Positions 26,015 through 37,112 of a stretch of DNA of 64,000 nt are shown one piece after another. The notes under the pieces were generated by a model. It did not search any database. It was not told the origin of the DNA and saw nothing but the letters and a program-made list of their open reading frames with translations. Position 1 is the first letter of the stretch; each line of letters starts with the position of its first letter. Made by a program: the position numbers and the translations under genes. This stretch comes from Stutzerimonas kunmingensis. Lineage in GTDB: Bacteria > Pseudomonadota > Gammaproteobacteria > Pseudomonadales > Pseudomonadaceae. Location: contig NZ_JACXXG010000004.1 in assembly GCF_014764705.1 (NCBI RefSeq), forward strand, positions 186,001-250,000, written 5' to 3'.

Positions 26015-27100
26015 TCAGCGCTGGGTTTTCCAGGCGCGGCCGGCGATGACCAGCAGCGTGATCGCGGTCAGCGGCAGTGCATAGCCCAGCATGGCGTCGC
26101 CAAAGGTTTCCGCGAACGGGCGGCCGGTACTGGTCAGCACCAGGTACAGGGTGTAAGCCACGTAATAGGCGACGAACAGGGCGCCTTCCCAGCGCTTGAT
26201 GCAGTAGCCGGCGAAGAAGATCGGCAGGCAGGCTACCGCTACCGCGATCATCACCGGGAAATCAAAGGCTAGCGCGTTCGAAGACACGCCGATCGCCTGC
26301 GGCGACACCAGCGAGGCCAGGCCGAGTACGCAGAGCAGATTGAAGATGTTGCTGCCAACGATGTTGCCGACGGCGATATCGCGCTCGCCGCGAAAGGCCG
26401 CCATGATCGAGGTGGCCAGTTCTGGCAGTGAGGTGCCGATGGCGATCACGGTCAGGCCAATGACCAACTCCGATAGGCCGAGCGCCCGGGCCAGGGCCAC
26501 GGCGCCCTCGACGAGGAAATTGGAGCCCACCACCAGCAACACCAGGCCTGCGATCACCAGGCCAGCGTTGATCAGCCCAGCATGCGGCTTGGCCGGCTCA
26601 TCCAGCCCGAACTCCTTGGCAAACTCGTCGTCGACTTCCGCAGCTTTTTCGCGGCGACTGCTTATGATCAGGAACAGCGTGTAGACCACTACCGCGGTGA
26701 ACAGCAGTGCACCGTCGATACGGCTGAGTTCTCCGTCCCACGCCAGGCCGAAGGTCACCAGGCTGGCGCCGATCATGATCGGCACGTCCAGACGGATCAG
26801 TTGACGCGATACCACCAGTGGTGCGACCAGTGCGGTCATGCCGAGAATCAGCAGTACGTTGGCGATGTTGCTGCCCACGACGTTACCGATCGCGATGTCA
26901 CCGCTGCCATTGAGTGCGGCCTGCACGCTGACGGCCGTCTCCGGCGCGCTGGTGCCGAAGGCGACCACGGTGAGGCCAATGACCAGTGGGGAGATGCCGA
27001 ACTGGGCGGCGAGTTTGGCTGCACCTCGCACCAGGACCTCCGCGCCGGCAACGAGCAGCACCAGGCCGGCTATGAGGTAGACAAAGGTCATCAGGGTCAC
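26015..27100 (-). CDS. calcium/sodium antiporter, CaCA/YrbG family (copy 1)
   Basis: Ten-helix inner-membrane cation/Ca2+ exchanger with the two inverted alpha-repeats: GTSAPETAVSVQAALNGSGD and, in the second half, GTSLPELATSIMAAFRGERD, containing the ion-binding acidic residues. A hydrophilic loop (VDDEFAKEFGLDE) links the halves. The frame stays open far upstream, but GTG 27100 has GGAG nine bases before it and aligns exactly with the start of the neighbouring paralogue (VTLMTF against MSLITF). Both proteins then have 361 residues. Tandem duplicate of 27139-28224. Confidence 0.92.
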   Translation of the reverse strand: MTLMTFVYLIAGLVLLVAGAEVLVRGAAKLAAQFGISPLVIGLTVVAFGTSAPETAVSVQAALNGSGDIAIGNVVGSNIANVLLILGMTALVAPLVVSRQLIRLDVPIMIGASLVTFGLAWDGELSRIDGALLFTAVVVYTLFLIISSRREKAAEVDDEFAKEFGLDEPAKPHAGLINAGLVIAGLVLLVVGSNFLVEGAVALARALGLSELVIGLTVIAIGTSLPELATSIMAAFRGERDIAVGNIVGSNIFNLLCVLGLASLVSPQAIGVSSNALAFDFPVMIAVAVACLPIFFAGYCIKRWEGALFVAYYVAYTLYLVLTSTGRPFAETFGDAMLGYALPLTAITLLVIAGRAWKTQR

Positions 27101-27138
27101 GATGGGGCGCTCCGCAAAAAATCCAGAAAGTGGGTGTT

Positions 27139-28224
27139 TCAGTGCTGGTGTTGCCAGGCGCGCAGGAAGATCACCAAAAGCGTGACGGCCGTCAAGGGGA
27201 ACGCGAACCAGAGCATCGCGTCGCGCAGCAGCTCGATGGCACCCAGGCCGGTGGCGAACATCACCAGATACAGGGTGTAGGCCAGGTAATAGGCGAAAAA
27301 CATCAGACCTTCCCAGCGCCGGATGCAATACCCGGAAAAGAAAATCGGCAGGCAGGCGACGAACACGGCCAGCATTACCGGGAAGTCGAAGGACTGCGCA
27401 TTGGGGGAAATGGACAGGCCTTCCGCGGCCACCGCGGCGCCGGCTCCGAGTACCAGCAGCAGGTTGAAGATGCAGCTGCCCACCACATTGCCGACAGCAA
27501 TGTCGCGCTCCCCCTTGATGACCGCCAGCACCGAGGTCGCCAGCTCCGGCATCGAGGTGCCGACCGCAACCACCGTCAGGCCGATGACCAGCTCGGAAAG
27601 ACCGAGCGCGCGCGCAAGGCCAACGGCACCTTCGATCAGCAGATTCGAGCCTCCCACCAGCAGCCCCAGGCCGAGCAGGATCAGCAGCAGCTGGAGCACC
27701 CAAGCATAAGGCTTGTCGCCAGCGTCCGGGCCGAACTCGGTGTCGAATTCGTCGACGCCTGGTCCCGGCTTGTCCCGCTTGCTGGCGAGGACCAGAAACA
27801 GTGTGTAACCAATCAGGGCAACGAGCAGCAGGATACCGTCCAGTCGGCTGATGCTGCCGTTCCAGGCCAGTCCATAGCAGAGCAGGCCGGCGCCGATCAT
27901 CACTGGCACATCGAGGCGGATCAGTTGCCGGGATACCACCAGCGGTGCGATCAGTGCGGAAATGCCGAGAATCAGCAGGATGTTCGCGATGTTGCTGCCG
28001 ATCACGTTGCCTACTGCGATGTCACCGCTGCCATTCAGCGACGCCTGCACACTGACGGCTGTTTCCGGGGCGCTGGTGCCGAAGGCCACCACCGTCAATC
28101 CGATGATCAGGGGCGGAATGCCGAAGCGGCCGGCCAGTTTGGCCGCGCCGCGTACCAGCGCTTCGGCACCGACGACGAGCAGTACCAGGCCGCTGATGAG
28201 GTAGCCAAAGGTAATCAGCGACAT
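27139..28224 (-). CDS. calcium/sodium antiporter, CaCA/YrbG family (copy 2)
   Basis: Paralogue of the downstream gene, 361 residues and also ten helices, with the same paired motifs GTSAPETAVSVQASLNGSGD and GTSMPELATSVLAVIKGERD. The central acidic loop differs (PGPGVDEFDTEFGPDAGD). It starts at ATG 28224 and ends 38 bp before the second copy, so the two are co-transcribed. Divergence in loops and C-terminus suggests an old duplication. Whether the pair forms a heterodimer or has different ion preference cannot be told. Confidence 0.92.
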   Translation of the reverse strand: MSLITFGYLISGLVLLVVGAEALVRGAAKLAGRFGIPPLIIGLTVVAFGTSAPETAVSVQASLNGSGDIAVGNVIGSNIANILLILGISALIAPLVVSRQLIRLDVPVMIGAGLLCYGLAWNGSISRLDGILLLVALIGYTLFLVLASKRDKPGPGVDEFDTEFGPDAGDKPYAWVLQLLLILLGLGLLVGGSNLLIEGAVGLARALGLSELVIGLTVVAVGTSMPELATSVLAVIKGERDIAVGNVVGSCIFNLLLVLGAGAAVAAEGLSISPNAQSFDFPVMLAVFVACLPIFFSGYCIRRWEGLMFFAYYLAYTLYLVMFATGLGAIELLRDAMLWFAFPLTAVTLLVIFLRAWQHQH

Positions 28225-28291
28225 GCGGGCGCTCCCTTGGCTGGGGTAGCGCAGTCTGTGCTTTGTGACATCACTGCAGGTGCCTGTTCCT

Positions 28292-28693
28292 TCATGGGAG
28301 GGTTTCGATACGCACGCGGATCACGCCGGTCTTGAGCATGTCCAGTTGTGCCGCCGCGGCGCGGGAAAGGTCGATGATGCGGCCGCGGCGAAATGGTCCG
28401 CGGTCGTTGATACGTACCACCACCTGCTTGCCGTTCTGCTCGTTGGTGACCCGCACCCGCGTGCCGAAAGGCAGGCTGCGATGGGCCGCCACCAGCGCGT
28501 TCTGATCGTGGGTTTCGCCGTTGGCGGTGCGTTGGCCGTGATGCATCCGCGCGTAATAAGAGGCCTTGCCGCTCTGGCTGAAGCGCTCTTGCGTGGTCGG
28601 TGGTGCCTTGGCGGGTTGGGCCGGCTGGCGATCTGCGCAGCCGCTGACCAGCAAGACCAGCAACAATAGGGCGGTGAAGCGTGTCAGGCGCAT
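28292..28693 (-). CDS. RlpA-like septal-ring lytic transglycosylase lipoprotein, short form
   Basis: Lipoprotein of 133 residues from ATG 28693 (GGAAGG upstream) with a lipobox LLVSGC (Cys near residue 19). The double-psi beta-barrel domain follows: [31 protein letters not shown] and [17 protein letters not shown]. The acidic residues matching the catalytic pair of RlpA (Glu in NGE and Asp in NDRGPF) are retained. The SPOR domain that targets classical RlpA to division septa is absent, so it may act elsewhere in the wall. Located between the antiporter pair and gatB. Confidence 0.85.
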   Translation of the reverse strand: MRLTRFTALLLLVLLVSGCADRQPAQPAKAPPTTQERFSQSGKASYYARMHHGQRTANGETHDQNALVAAHRSLPFGTRVRVTNEQNGKQVVVRINDRGPFRRGRIIDLSRAAAAQLDMLKTGVIRVRIETLP

Positions 28694-28833
28694 GAACAAT
28701 CCTTCCGTTGGGTCGATCGCTGAGTCGGCGATGGCCCGCGGCAGGTGTCGTGACGTTGTGGCGATGCCGGGAGCGGTGATGCAGCGATGTCCGCGGTTGC
28801 AGCAGGGGCAACCGCGGAGGGCCATCGCTCAGC

Positions 28834-30279
28834 TTAGCCTTCGAGTTTTTTCTTCAGCAGTTGGTTCACCTGGCCAGGGTTGGCCTTGCCCTTGGAAGCC
28901 TTCATCGCCTGGCCGACGAAGAAGCCGAACATCTTGCCGCGCTTGGCTTCGTCGCTGGAGCGGTACTGTTCGACCTGCTCGGCATTCGCTGCCAGCACTT
29001 CGTCCAGCATCGACTCGATGGCGCCGGAATCAGTGACCTGCTTGAGGCCCTTCTTCTCGATGATCTCGTCAGCCGAACCTTCGCCGGCGGCCATGGACTC
29101 GAAGACCATCTTGGCGATCTTGCCACTGATGGTGTCGTCCTTGATGCGAAGGATCATGCCGCCCAGCTGCTCGGCGCTAACCGGTGACTGCTCGATCTCC
29201 AGGCCTTCCTTGTTGAGCAAGCTGGACAGCTCGCCCATCACCCAGTTGGCCGCCAGCTTGGCATCGCTGCAGGTGGCATTGACCTGTTCGAAGTAGTCGG
29301 CCAGTTCACGGCTGGCCGCCAGCACGTCGGCGTCATAGGCCGACAGGCCGAACTCGCGCTCGAAGCGTTCGCGTTTCTGTACCGGCAACTCGGGCAGGCT
29401 GGCGCGCACTTCGTCGAGGAAGCTCTGCTCGATCACTACGGGCAGCAGGTCGGGGCAGGGGAAGTAGCGGTAGTCGTTGGCTTCTTCCTTGCTGCGCATC
29501 GAGCGCGTCTCGTCCTTGTTCGGGTCGTACAGGCGGGTTTCCTGCACCACCTTGCCGCCGTCCTCGATCAGCTCGATCTGCCGCTGCACCTCGTGGTTGA
29601 TCGCCTTCTCGATGAAGCGGAAGGAGTTGACGTTCTTGATCTCGGCGCGGGTGCCGAACTCGGCCTGGCCTTTCGGCCGCACCGAGACGTTGCAGTCGCA
29701 GCGCAGCGAACCTTCGGCCATGTTGCCGTCGCAGATGCCGAGGTAGCGCACCAGGGCGTGGATCGCCTTGACGTAGGCGACCGCTTCCTTGGCCGATCGG
29801 ATGTCCGGCTCGGAGACGATCTCCAGCAGCGGTGTGCCGGCGCGGTTCAGGTCGATCCCGCTCAAGCCGTGGAAGTCTTCGTGCAGGCTCTTGCCAGCGT
29901 CTTCTTCCAGGTGCGCGCGGGTGATGCCGATGCGCCGCGTGCTGCCATCTTCCAGGGTGATGTCCAGATAGCCCTTGCCGACGATGGGATGGTCCATCTG
30001 GCTGGTCTGGTAGCCCTTGGGCAGGTCGGGGTAGAAGTAGTTCTTGCGCGCGAAGACGTTCTTCGGCGCAATCTCGGCATCGATCGCCAGGCCGAACTTG
30101 CAGGCCATGCGCACGGCTTCGGCATTGAGCACCGGCAGTGTGCCGGGCATGCCGAGGTCGACCAGGCTGGCCTGGGTGTTGGGCTCGGCGCCGAAGGTGG
30201 TGGCGCTGCCGGAAAAGATCTTCGACTGGGTCGCGAGCTGTGCGTGGATCTCAAGCCCGATCACGGTTTCCCATTGCAT
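28834..30279 (-). CDS. gatB: aspartyl/glutamyl-tRNA amidotransferase subunit B
   Basis: Kinase-like subunit of the GatCAB amidotransferase, which converts misacylated Glu-tRNA(Gln) or Asp-tRNA(Asn) to the correct amide form. ATG 30279 gives 481 residues. Visible motifs are the N-terminal [35 protein letters not shown] and the C-terminal YqeY-like tail domain with [17 protein letters not shown] (quoted whole at 17 residues). The start is 11 bp after the gatA stop. The last gene of gatC-gatA-gatB. Confidence 0.96.
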   Translation of the reverse strand: MQWETVIGLEIHAQLATQSKIFSGSATTFGAEPNTQASLVDLGMPGTLPVLNAEAVRMACKFGLAIDAEIAPKNVFARKNYFYPDLPKGYQTSQMDHPIVGKGYLDITLEDGSTRRIGITRAHLEEDAGKSLHEDFHGLSGIDLNRAGTPLLEIVSEPDIRSAKEAVAYVKAIHALVRYLGICDGNMAEGSLRCDCNVSVRPKGQAEFGTRAEIKNVNSFRFIEKAINHEVQRQIELIEDGGKVVQETRLYDPNKDETRSMRSKEEANDYRYFPCPDLLPVVIEQSFLDEVRASLPELPVQKRERFEREFGLSAYDADVLAASRELADYFEQVNATCSDAKLAANWVMGELSSLLNKEGLEIEQSPVSAEQLGGMILRIKDDTISGKIAKMVFESMAAGEGSADEIIEKKGLKQVTDSGAIESMLDEVLAANAEQVEQYRSSDEAKRGKMFGFFVGQAMKASKGKANPGQVNQLLKKKLEG

Positions 30280-30290
30280 CTTCAATCTCC

Positions 30291-31742
<1,452 letters not shown>

Positions 31743-31759
31743 GTCGGAATCCTTCATCA

Positions 31760-32047
31760 TCACTCGATCACTCGCGGAACCAGATAGAGGCCTTCTTCCA
31801 CGGCGGGTGCGATGGCCTGGTAGGCATCACGCTGGTTGCTCTCGGTGACTGCATCGGCACGCAGGCGCTGTGTGGTTTCCAGCGGGTGGGCCAGCGGCTC
31901 GATACCAGTGGTGTCGACCGCCTGCATGCGGTCGATCAGGCCGAGGATATTGTTGAGGGTCTCGGTGGTGCGGGGCAGGTCGGCTTCAGACAGGCCCAGG
32001 CGGGCCAGATGAGCGATCTTCTCCACCTCGGTGCGTTCAAGCGCCAT
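31760..32047 (-). CDS. gatC: aspartyl/glutamyl-tRNA amidotransferase subunit C
   Basis: Small belt subunit (95 residues) that stabilises GatA-GatB. It begins [20 protein letters not shown] at ATG 32047 with GGAG upstream, and ends in the usual VPRVIE tail. First gene of the gatCAB operon, diverging from mreB. Confidence 0.95.
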   Translation of the reverse strand: MALERTEVEKIAHLARLGLSEADLPRTTETLNNILGLIDRMQAVDTTGIEPLAHPLETTQRLRADAVTESNQRDAYQAIAPAVEEGLYLVPRVIE

Positions 32048-32161
32048 CGGGTATCTCCAGCGGAAAGCGAATCGGGACTGCACCTTCCGTCGACTGGACG
32101 GGGTGCATGGCAGCACGGGACGAGCCGCGGCAATGGGCTTTCTGGCCCGGAAAAGCCGTCA

Positions 32162-32167
32162 ATCTTA
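32162..32167 (-). promoter_or_regulatory. Putative -10 of the gatCAB promoter
   Basis: TAAGAT on the minus strand, 115 bases before ATG 32047. The -35 is weak. The 318-bp gap 32048-32365 holds this and the divergent mreB promoter; I see no gene in it. Confidence 0.35.
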
Positions 32168-32290
32168 CATGCCCGAGGCGGTTATCGGTAGCGTGGACGC
32201 GGTGCGCGGCCTTAGGATGAGTGGCGACCACCGTCATGCGACCTGGCACGCAATGCCTCATTTCTGGCGCCACGCGGGAGGACTCTCGCC

Positions 32291-33403
<1,113 letters not shown>

Positions 33404-33423
33404 GCCTGCGCCGCTGTGCTCAT

Positions 33424-33470
33424 GACAAGCCGAAAGATCCGGTCGCACCGGCTTTCGGCTTGTCGCGTTT
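33424..33470 (+). terminator. Long hairpin between mreB and mreC
   Basis: Two stacked perfect stems, 13 bp (33424-33436 with 33452-33464) and 5 bp (33439-33443 with 33447-33451), with a 2-base bulge and a 3-base loop, followed by GCGTTT. A short T-run makes partial termination likely, which would lower mreCD relative to mreB. Confidence 0.7.
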
Positions 33471-33502
33471 AGTCTCAAGCTTTTACTCGTGAGGTAGTTG
33501 CA

Positions 33503-34513
33503 ATCAAGCCGCTATTTGCCAAGGGACCTTTGCTCGGTGTACGCCTGCTGGTGTTCGTCGTGCTTTGTGTCGTGCTGATGGTGGTGGATGCACGCTTCGA
33601 CGCGCTGAAGACGGTACGCAGCCAGATGGGGCTGGTACTGACGCCGTTCTACTGGGTCGCCGACATGCCGGTGCGGATCTGGAGAGGTGCGACCGAGCAG
33701 ATCGCCAGTAGCAGCAGCCTGATGGCCGAGAACGAGAAGCTCAAGGCCGAGGCGCTGCTGATGCAGCGGCGCCTGCAGAAGCTGGCGATGCTCACCGAGC
33801 AGAACGTGCGCCTGCGCGAGTTGCTCAACTCGGCGGCGCTGGTGGATGACAAGGTCATCGTCGCCGAGCTGATCGGGCTCGACCCGAACCCGTTCACCCA
33901 TCGCATCCTGATCGACAAGGGCGAGAAGGACGGCGTCTTCATGGGGCAGCCGGTGCTCGATGCCAGCGGCCTGATGGGGCAGGTCGTCGAGGTGCTGCCG
34001 TATGCCGCGCGCGTGCTGCTACTGACCGATGTCACCCATAGCATTCCGGTGCAGGTCAACCGCAACGGACTGCGTGCGATCGCCGTGGGCACCGGCAATC
34101 CGGACTATCTCGAGCTGCGCCATGTGGCCGAAACGGCTGATGTCAAAGCAGGAGATCTGTTGGTCAGTTCCGGGCTCGGTCAGCGATTCCCAAGCGGCTA
34201 TCCGGTGGCGCAGGTGACCGAGGTGGTGCACGGCTCCGGCCAGCCGTTCGCCATCGTACGTGCGGTGCCGACCGCCATGCTCAATCGCAGCCGCTATCTG
34301 ATGCTGGTCTTCAGCGATTCGCGGACGCCGGAAGAGCGGGCCGCCGACGCTGCCGAGGCCCAGGCCGATGCCGATCAGAAAGCCGCTGCCGAAGGCGCGG
34401 AGGCAGCCGCACCTGCGCCCGCACCCGCTGCTGAGGCGGGGGCTGAAACGAGCGATTCCGAGCAGGCGCCCGCCGCTTCGTCGTCGACAACGGTATCGGA
34501 GGAGGCGCAATGA
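33503..34513 (+). CDS. mreC: rod shape-determining protein MreC (start codon uncertain, probably AUC)
   Basis: Bitopic inner-membrane protein that links MreB to the elongation machinery. One N-terminal helix (LLVFVVLCVVLMVV), a coiled coil (ENEKLKAEALLMQRRLQKL), the beta-rich core (VIGLDPNPFTHRILIDKGEKDGV, seen in part) and an Ala/Glu-rich tail. The only conventional start is TTG 33530, whose AAGGGA lies just 3 bases before it. In frame upstream, ATC 33503 has GAGG with an 8-base spacer and would add the IKPLFAKGP segment expected of the family. From ATC it has 336 residues, from TTG 327. The 3' end overlaps mreD by 4 bp. Confidence 0.88.
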   Translation: MKPLFAKGPLLGVRLLVFVVLCVVLMVVDARFDALKTVRSQMGLVLTPFYWVADMPVRIWRGATEQIASSSSLMAENEKLKAEALLMQRRLQKLAMLTEQNVRLRELLNSAALVDDKVIVAELIGLDPNPFTHRILIDKGEKDGVFMGQPVLDASGLMGQVVEVLPYAARVLLLTDVTHSIPVQVNRNGLRAIAVGTGNPDYLELRHVAETADVKAGDLLVSSGLGQRFPSGYPVAQVTEVVHGSGQPFAIVRAVPTAMLNRSRYLMLVFSDSRTPEERAADAAEAQADADQKAAAEGAEAAAPAPAPAAEAGAETSDSEQAPAASSSTTVSEEAQ

Positions 34514-34998
34514 TCAGCGGGCGGCCAAATAATGGATGGGTCATCTGGTTCAGCCTGACGATCGCGCTGCTGCTCAGCGTCGCGCCCATGCCCGGCAGCG
34601 CGGAGATCGCACGGCCGCTATGGCTGGGGTTGGTCATCGCCTTCTGGTCGTTGGTTCTGCCGCATCGCGGTGGGCTGGGCGCCGCGTTCTGTTTCGGGCT
34701 CGCGCAGGACGTGCTGGCCGGCACGCTGTTCGGCCAGAGCGCCTTGCCGCTGATTCTGATCGCTTTTCTGGTGCTGAGCCTGCAACAACGCCTGCGCATG
34801 TTTCCGCTGTGGCAACAGAGCATGGTGCTGCTGGTTGTGCTCGGCCTCGCCCAGTTGGTGCAGCTCTGGCTGAACACGCTGACCGGTAATCGGCCGCCGA
34901 CGCTGCTGTTCCTCGTGCCTGTGCCGGTCAGCGCATTGCTCTGGCCTTGGGTTTATGTCGCGTTGCAGGGGCTGCGTCAGCGATTTGCGGTGTATTGA
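34510..34998 (+). CDS. mreD: rod shape-determining protein MreD
   Basis: Inner-membrane protein of 162 residues with five hydrophobic helices, partner of MreC and RodA in the elongasome. The family segment GLAQDVLAGTLFGQSALPL is present. The ATG overlaps the mreC stop (ATGA), so translation is coupled, and GGAGG precedes it. Confidence 0.93.
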   Translation: MISGRPNNGWVIWFSLTIALLLSVAPMPGSAEIARPLWLGLVIAFWSLVLPHRGGLGAAFCFGLAQDVLAGTLFGQSALPLILIAFLVLSLQQRLRMFPLWQQSMVLLVVLGLAQLVQLWLNTLTGNRPPTLLFLVPVPVSALLWPWVYVALQGLRQRFAVY

Positions 34999-35186
34999 CC
35001 AACGCCCGGTCGATTTCGTCCGTCGTACTCTGCGCTGAAAAAATCTGATCTTTTGTGTGGGTTTGTGCCGCCGGGCACGGCTTACGCCTTGCTGCTCCAA
35101 AGCAATTCTGAAATCATGCTGCCGCTATGGCGTTCCGCCATTACTGGTTTCTGCTTCAGAAGACGATAAGCACAACAGCACGGGCG

Positions 35187-36341
35187 ATGAGTATGGAAGC
35201 TGGCAGTTCGATTTTTTCCAGGCCGCAAGGCTCTCGTGGCGCCCGTGCGGTGCTGGCTGCCGGCGCGGTAGGGTCGCTGCTGATGACGCTGGTCATGAGC
35301 ACTGGTTACTCTCAGGCCGATAGCGCCCCGCAGGCCCCTCAGTTGGCCAAGCTGTCGGCCCCAGATACGCTCTCCACCGTTACCGCTCCCTCTGAGTCCG
35401 CTGCCGATTCGCCTCGCGCCGAGCAGCTGGCCGGCAAGATTGCAGAGCTCGACGCCATTCTCCTTGAAAAGCAGAAGCTTGAAGATGCGCTGCGAGCCGA
35501 GAAGAGCGAGCTCGCTGCCGTGCAATTGCAGCTGGCCAACAGCAAGAAGCTGATTCGCCTGGAGGTCGACGACTTCCTCGGTCAGAGCGCCGAGCGCAAG
35601 CGTCTCGATGAGCTGCTGGACGAGCACAAACGTAGTGCCGAAGCCGAGAAAGCCATTGGCGAACGCGTCGAAGCTCTGGAGAAGGATCTCGGCAGCCAGC
35701 ACCTGAAGTTCTCGCTTGCCGCGCGTGACGTCGATCGTCTCAAGACCCAGCTGGCGGCCGAGGTTCGCGAGCGCAACAGCAAGAAGATTCAGGCCATTGC
35801 CCGCAAGCTGGACAAGACCATTCGCTTCGAGCAGTCGGTTTCGTTCCGCTGTTCCGCCAGCAAGAGTCTCGCGGCCTGCCTGGCCGAGCACCGCAACGAT
35901 GGTCAGATGTCGCAATGGGTGCTGGAAAACTACCAGCGTGTGCTGGCCGAGGATATCCGCGAGCAGATTGTCGATGTCGACCTGGATACCGCCTGGTACC
36001 GCTACCGCACACGTACCGATTTCGCCCAGGCAAGCATGAGCCTGGACGGCACCGTCAACGCGCAGATGAACGTCGAGGCGACCATCACGGCGAAGAAGAT
36101 GATGCCGTGCGCGATTCTCGATGTGCCCTACGAGCAATGCGACAGCAAGACCCACTCGCTGATCGTGCGTAGCAACAAGTACGACGATAGGGTCCGCATC
36201 AACGACCAGGAGCATGGCGCCACGCCGGTTTCGCTGGTGCTCGACAGCGGTGTCTATGACATTCAGGTCACCTCCGGTGGCATTACCCAGAAGCGCACGC
36301 TGTCGCTCAAGGGTGATCAGGTGGTCAACTTCAAGTTCTGA
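35187..36341 (+). CDS. exported coiled-coil protein with a C-terminal PEGA-like domain, unknown function
   Basis: I do not recognise this gene. It begins with a signal or anchor segment (AVLAAGAVGSLLMTLVMSTG), then a Pro/Ser/Ala linker, a coiled coil of ~130 residues (GKIAELDAILLEKQKLED to about KKIQAIARKLDKT), a compact domain with four cysteines (FRCSASKSLAAC, MMPC, YEQC) that could form two disulfides, and a C-terminal beta domain whose VRINDQEHGATPVSLVLDSG and YDIQV pattern resembles PEGA. The start is uncertain: ATG 35187 gives 384 residues and ATG 35127 gives 404; neither has a good ribosome site. It lies between mreD and maf, where I recall no gene in P. aeruginosa. A periplasmic envelope role is inferred. 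Confidence 0.75.
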   Translation: MSMEAGSSIFSRPQGSRGARAVLAAGAVGSLLMTLVMSTGYSQADSAPQAPQLAKLSAPDTLSTVTAPSESAADSPRAEQLAGKIAELDAILLEKQKLEDALRAEKSELAAVQLQLANSKKLIRLEVDDFLGQSAERKRLDELLDEHKRSAEAEKAIGERVEALEKDLGSQHLKFSLAARDVDRLKTQLAAEVRERNSKKIQAIARKLDKTIRFEQSVSFRCSASKSLAACLAEHRNDGQMSQWVLENYQRVLAEDIREQIVDVDLDTAWYRYRTRTDFAQASMSLDGTVNAQMNVEATITAKKMMPCAILDVPYEQCDSKTHSLIVRSNKYDDRVRINDQEHGATPVSLVLDSGVYDIQVTSGGITQKRTLSLKGDQVVNFKF

Positions 36342-36348
36342 TCCATGC

Positions 36349-36369
36349 CCGGCGTAGTCCTTACGCCGG
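36349..36369 (+). terminator. Hairpin after the coiled-coil gene, weak terminator
   Basis: 8-bp perfect stem (36349-36356 with 36362-36369) with a 5-base loop just after the stop. No T-run follows, so termination is doubtful. Confidence 0.35.
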
Positions 36370-36436
36370 TCCTCTGCGCCTTCCTCGACGTACCCCGGAT
36401 ATGCGACGCTGTCGCTTTACCGTCTGAGGAACTGCC

Positions 36437-37027
36437 ATGGGCGCTCTGTTTCTTGCCTCGGCATCACCCCGCCGCTGCGAATTGCTCGCGCAGATCGGCG
36501 TGCCGTTTTCTCTCATCAGCGTGTCCGTCGATGAAACGCCCTCGCCAACCGAGTCGCCCGAGGCGTATGTCGAGCGCGTTGCGCGCGACAAGGCGCTCGC
36601 CGGGCTCGTCAGTCTGGGGGATCGCGACGGCTGCGTGCTGGGTGCCGACACCAGCGTGGTGCTCGATCAGCATATTCTCGGCAAGCCTGCCGACCGTGCC
36701 GACGGGCTCGCCATGCTGGCGGCGTTATCCGGGCGTACGCACCGGGTCATGACCGCCGTCGCGCTGGCCAGTCGAAGTGCCTGCGAGGTGCGTGTGGTCA
36801 TCAGCGAGGTGACTTTCCGTACCATCGACGAAGCTGAAGCCGAACGCTATTGGGATAGCGGAGAGCCGGCGGACAAGGCGGGCGGTTACGCCATCCAGGG
36901 CTGGGGCGCGGTGTTCGTCAGCCAGTTGCACGGCAGCTATTCGGCGGTGGTTGGCCTGCCGTTATGTGAAACGGCGCAGCTGATCGACGCCTTCGGACTT
37001 CCACGTTGGACCAAAGGCTCAAGCTAG
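36437..37027 (+). CDS. maf: Maf-family nucleoside triphosphate pyrophosphatase
   Basis: House-cleaning pyrophosphatase that hydrolyses dTTP/UTP and modified pyrimidine nucleotides; older name septum formation inhibitor. 196 residues with the family signature LASASPRR at the N-terminus, SVDETPSP and the catalytic [16 protein letters not shown], and [13 protein letters not shown]. This motif set corresponds to the YhdE (dTTPase) branch. Lies upstream of rng, as in other Pseudomonas. Confidence 0.94.
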   Translation: MGALFLASASPRRCELLAQIGVPFSLISVSVDETPSPTESPEAYVERVARDKALAGLVSLGDRDGCVLGADTSVVLDQHILGKPADRADGLAMLAALSGRTHRVMTAVALASRSACEVRVVISEVTFRTIDEAEAERYWDSGEPADKAGGYAIQGWGAVFVSQLHGSYSAVVGLPLCETAQLIDAFGLPRWTKGSS

Positions 37028-37112
37028 AGCCTGTGGCTTCGGCGCGCAGGCCGGTTAGAATCGACTCAACCACCAGCTAGCGCTGCACATCAAGCCACCG
37101 CCGAGAACAACA

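Noticed and set aside
27101-27703. Apparent 200-residue N-terminal extension of the first antiporter
   Set aside because: It lies inside the second antiporter gene in another frame; low-complexity Arg/Gly-rich translation; the GTG start at 27100 aligns with the paralogue.
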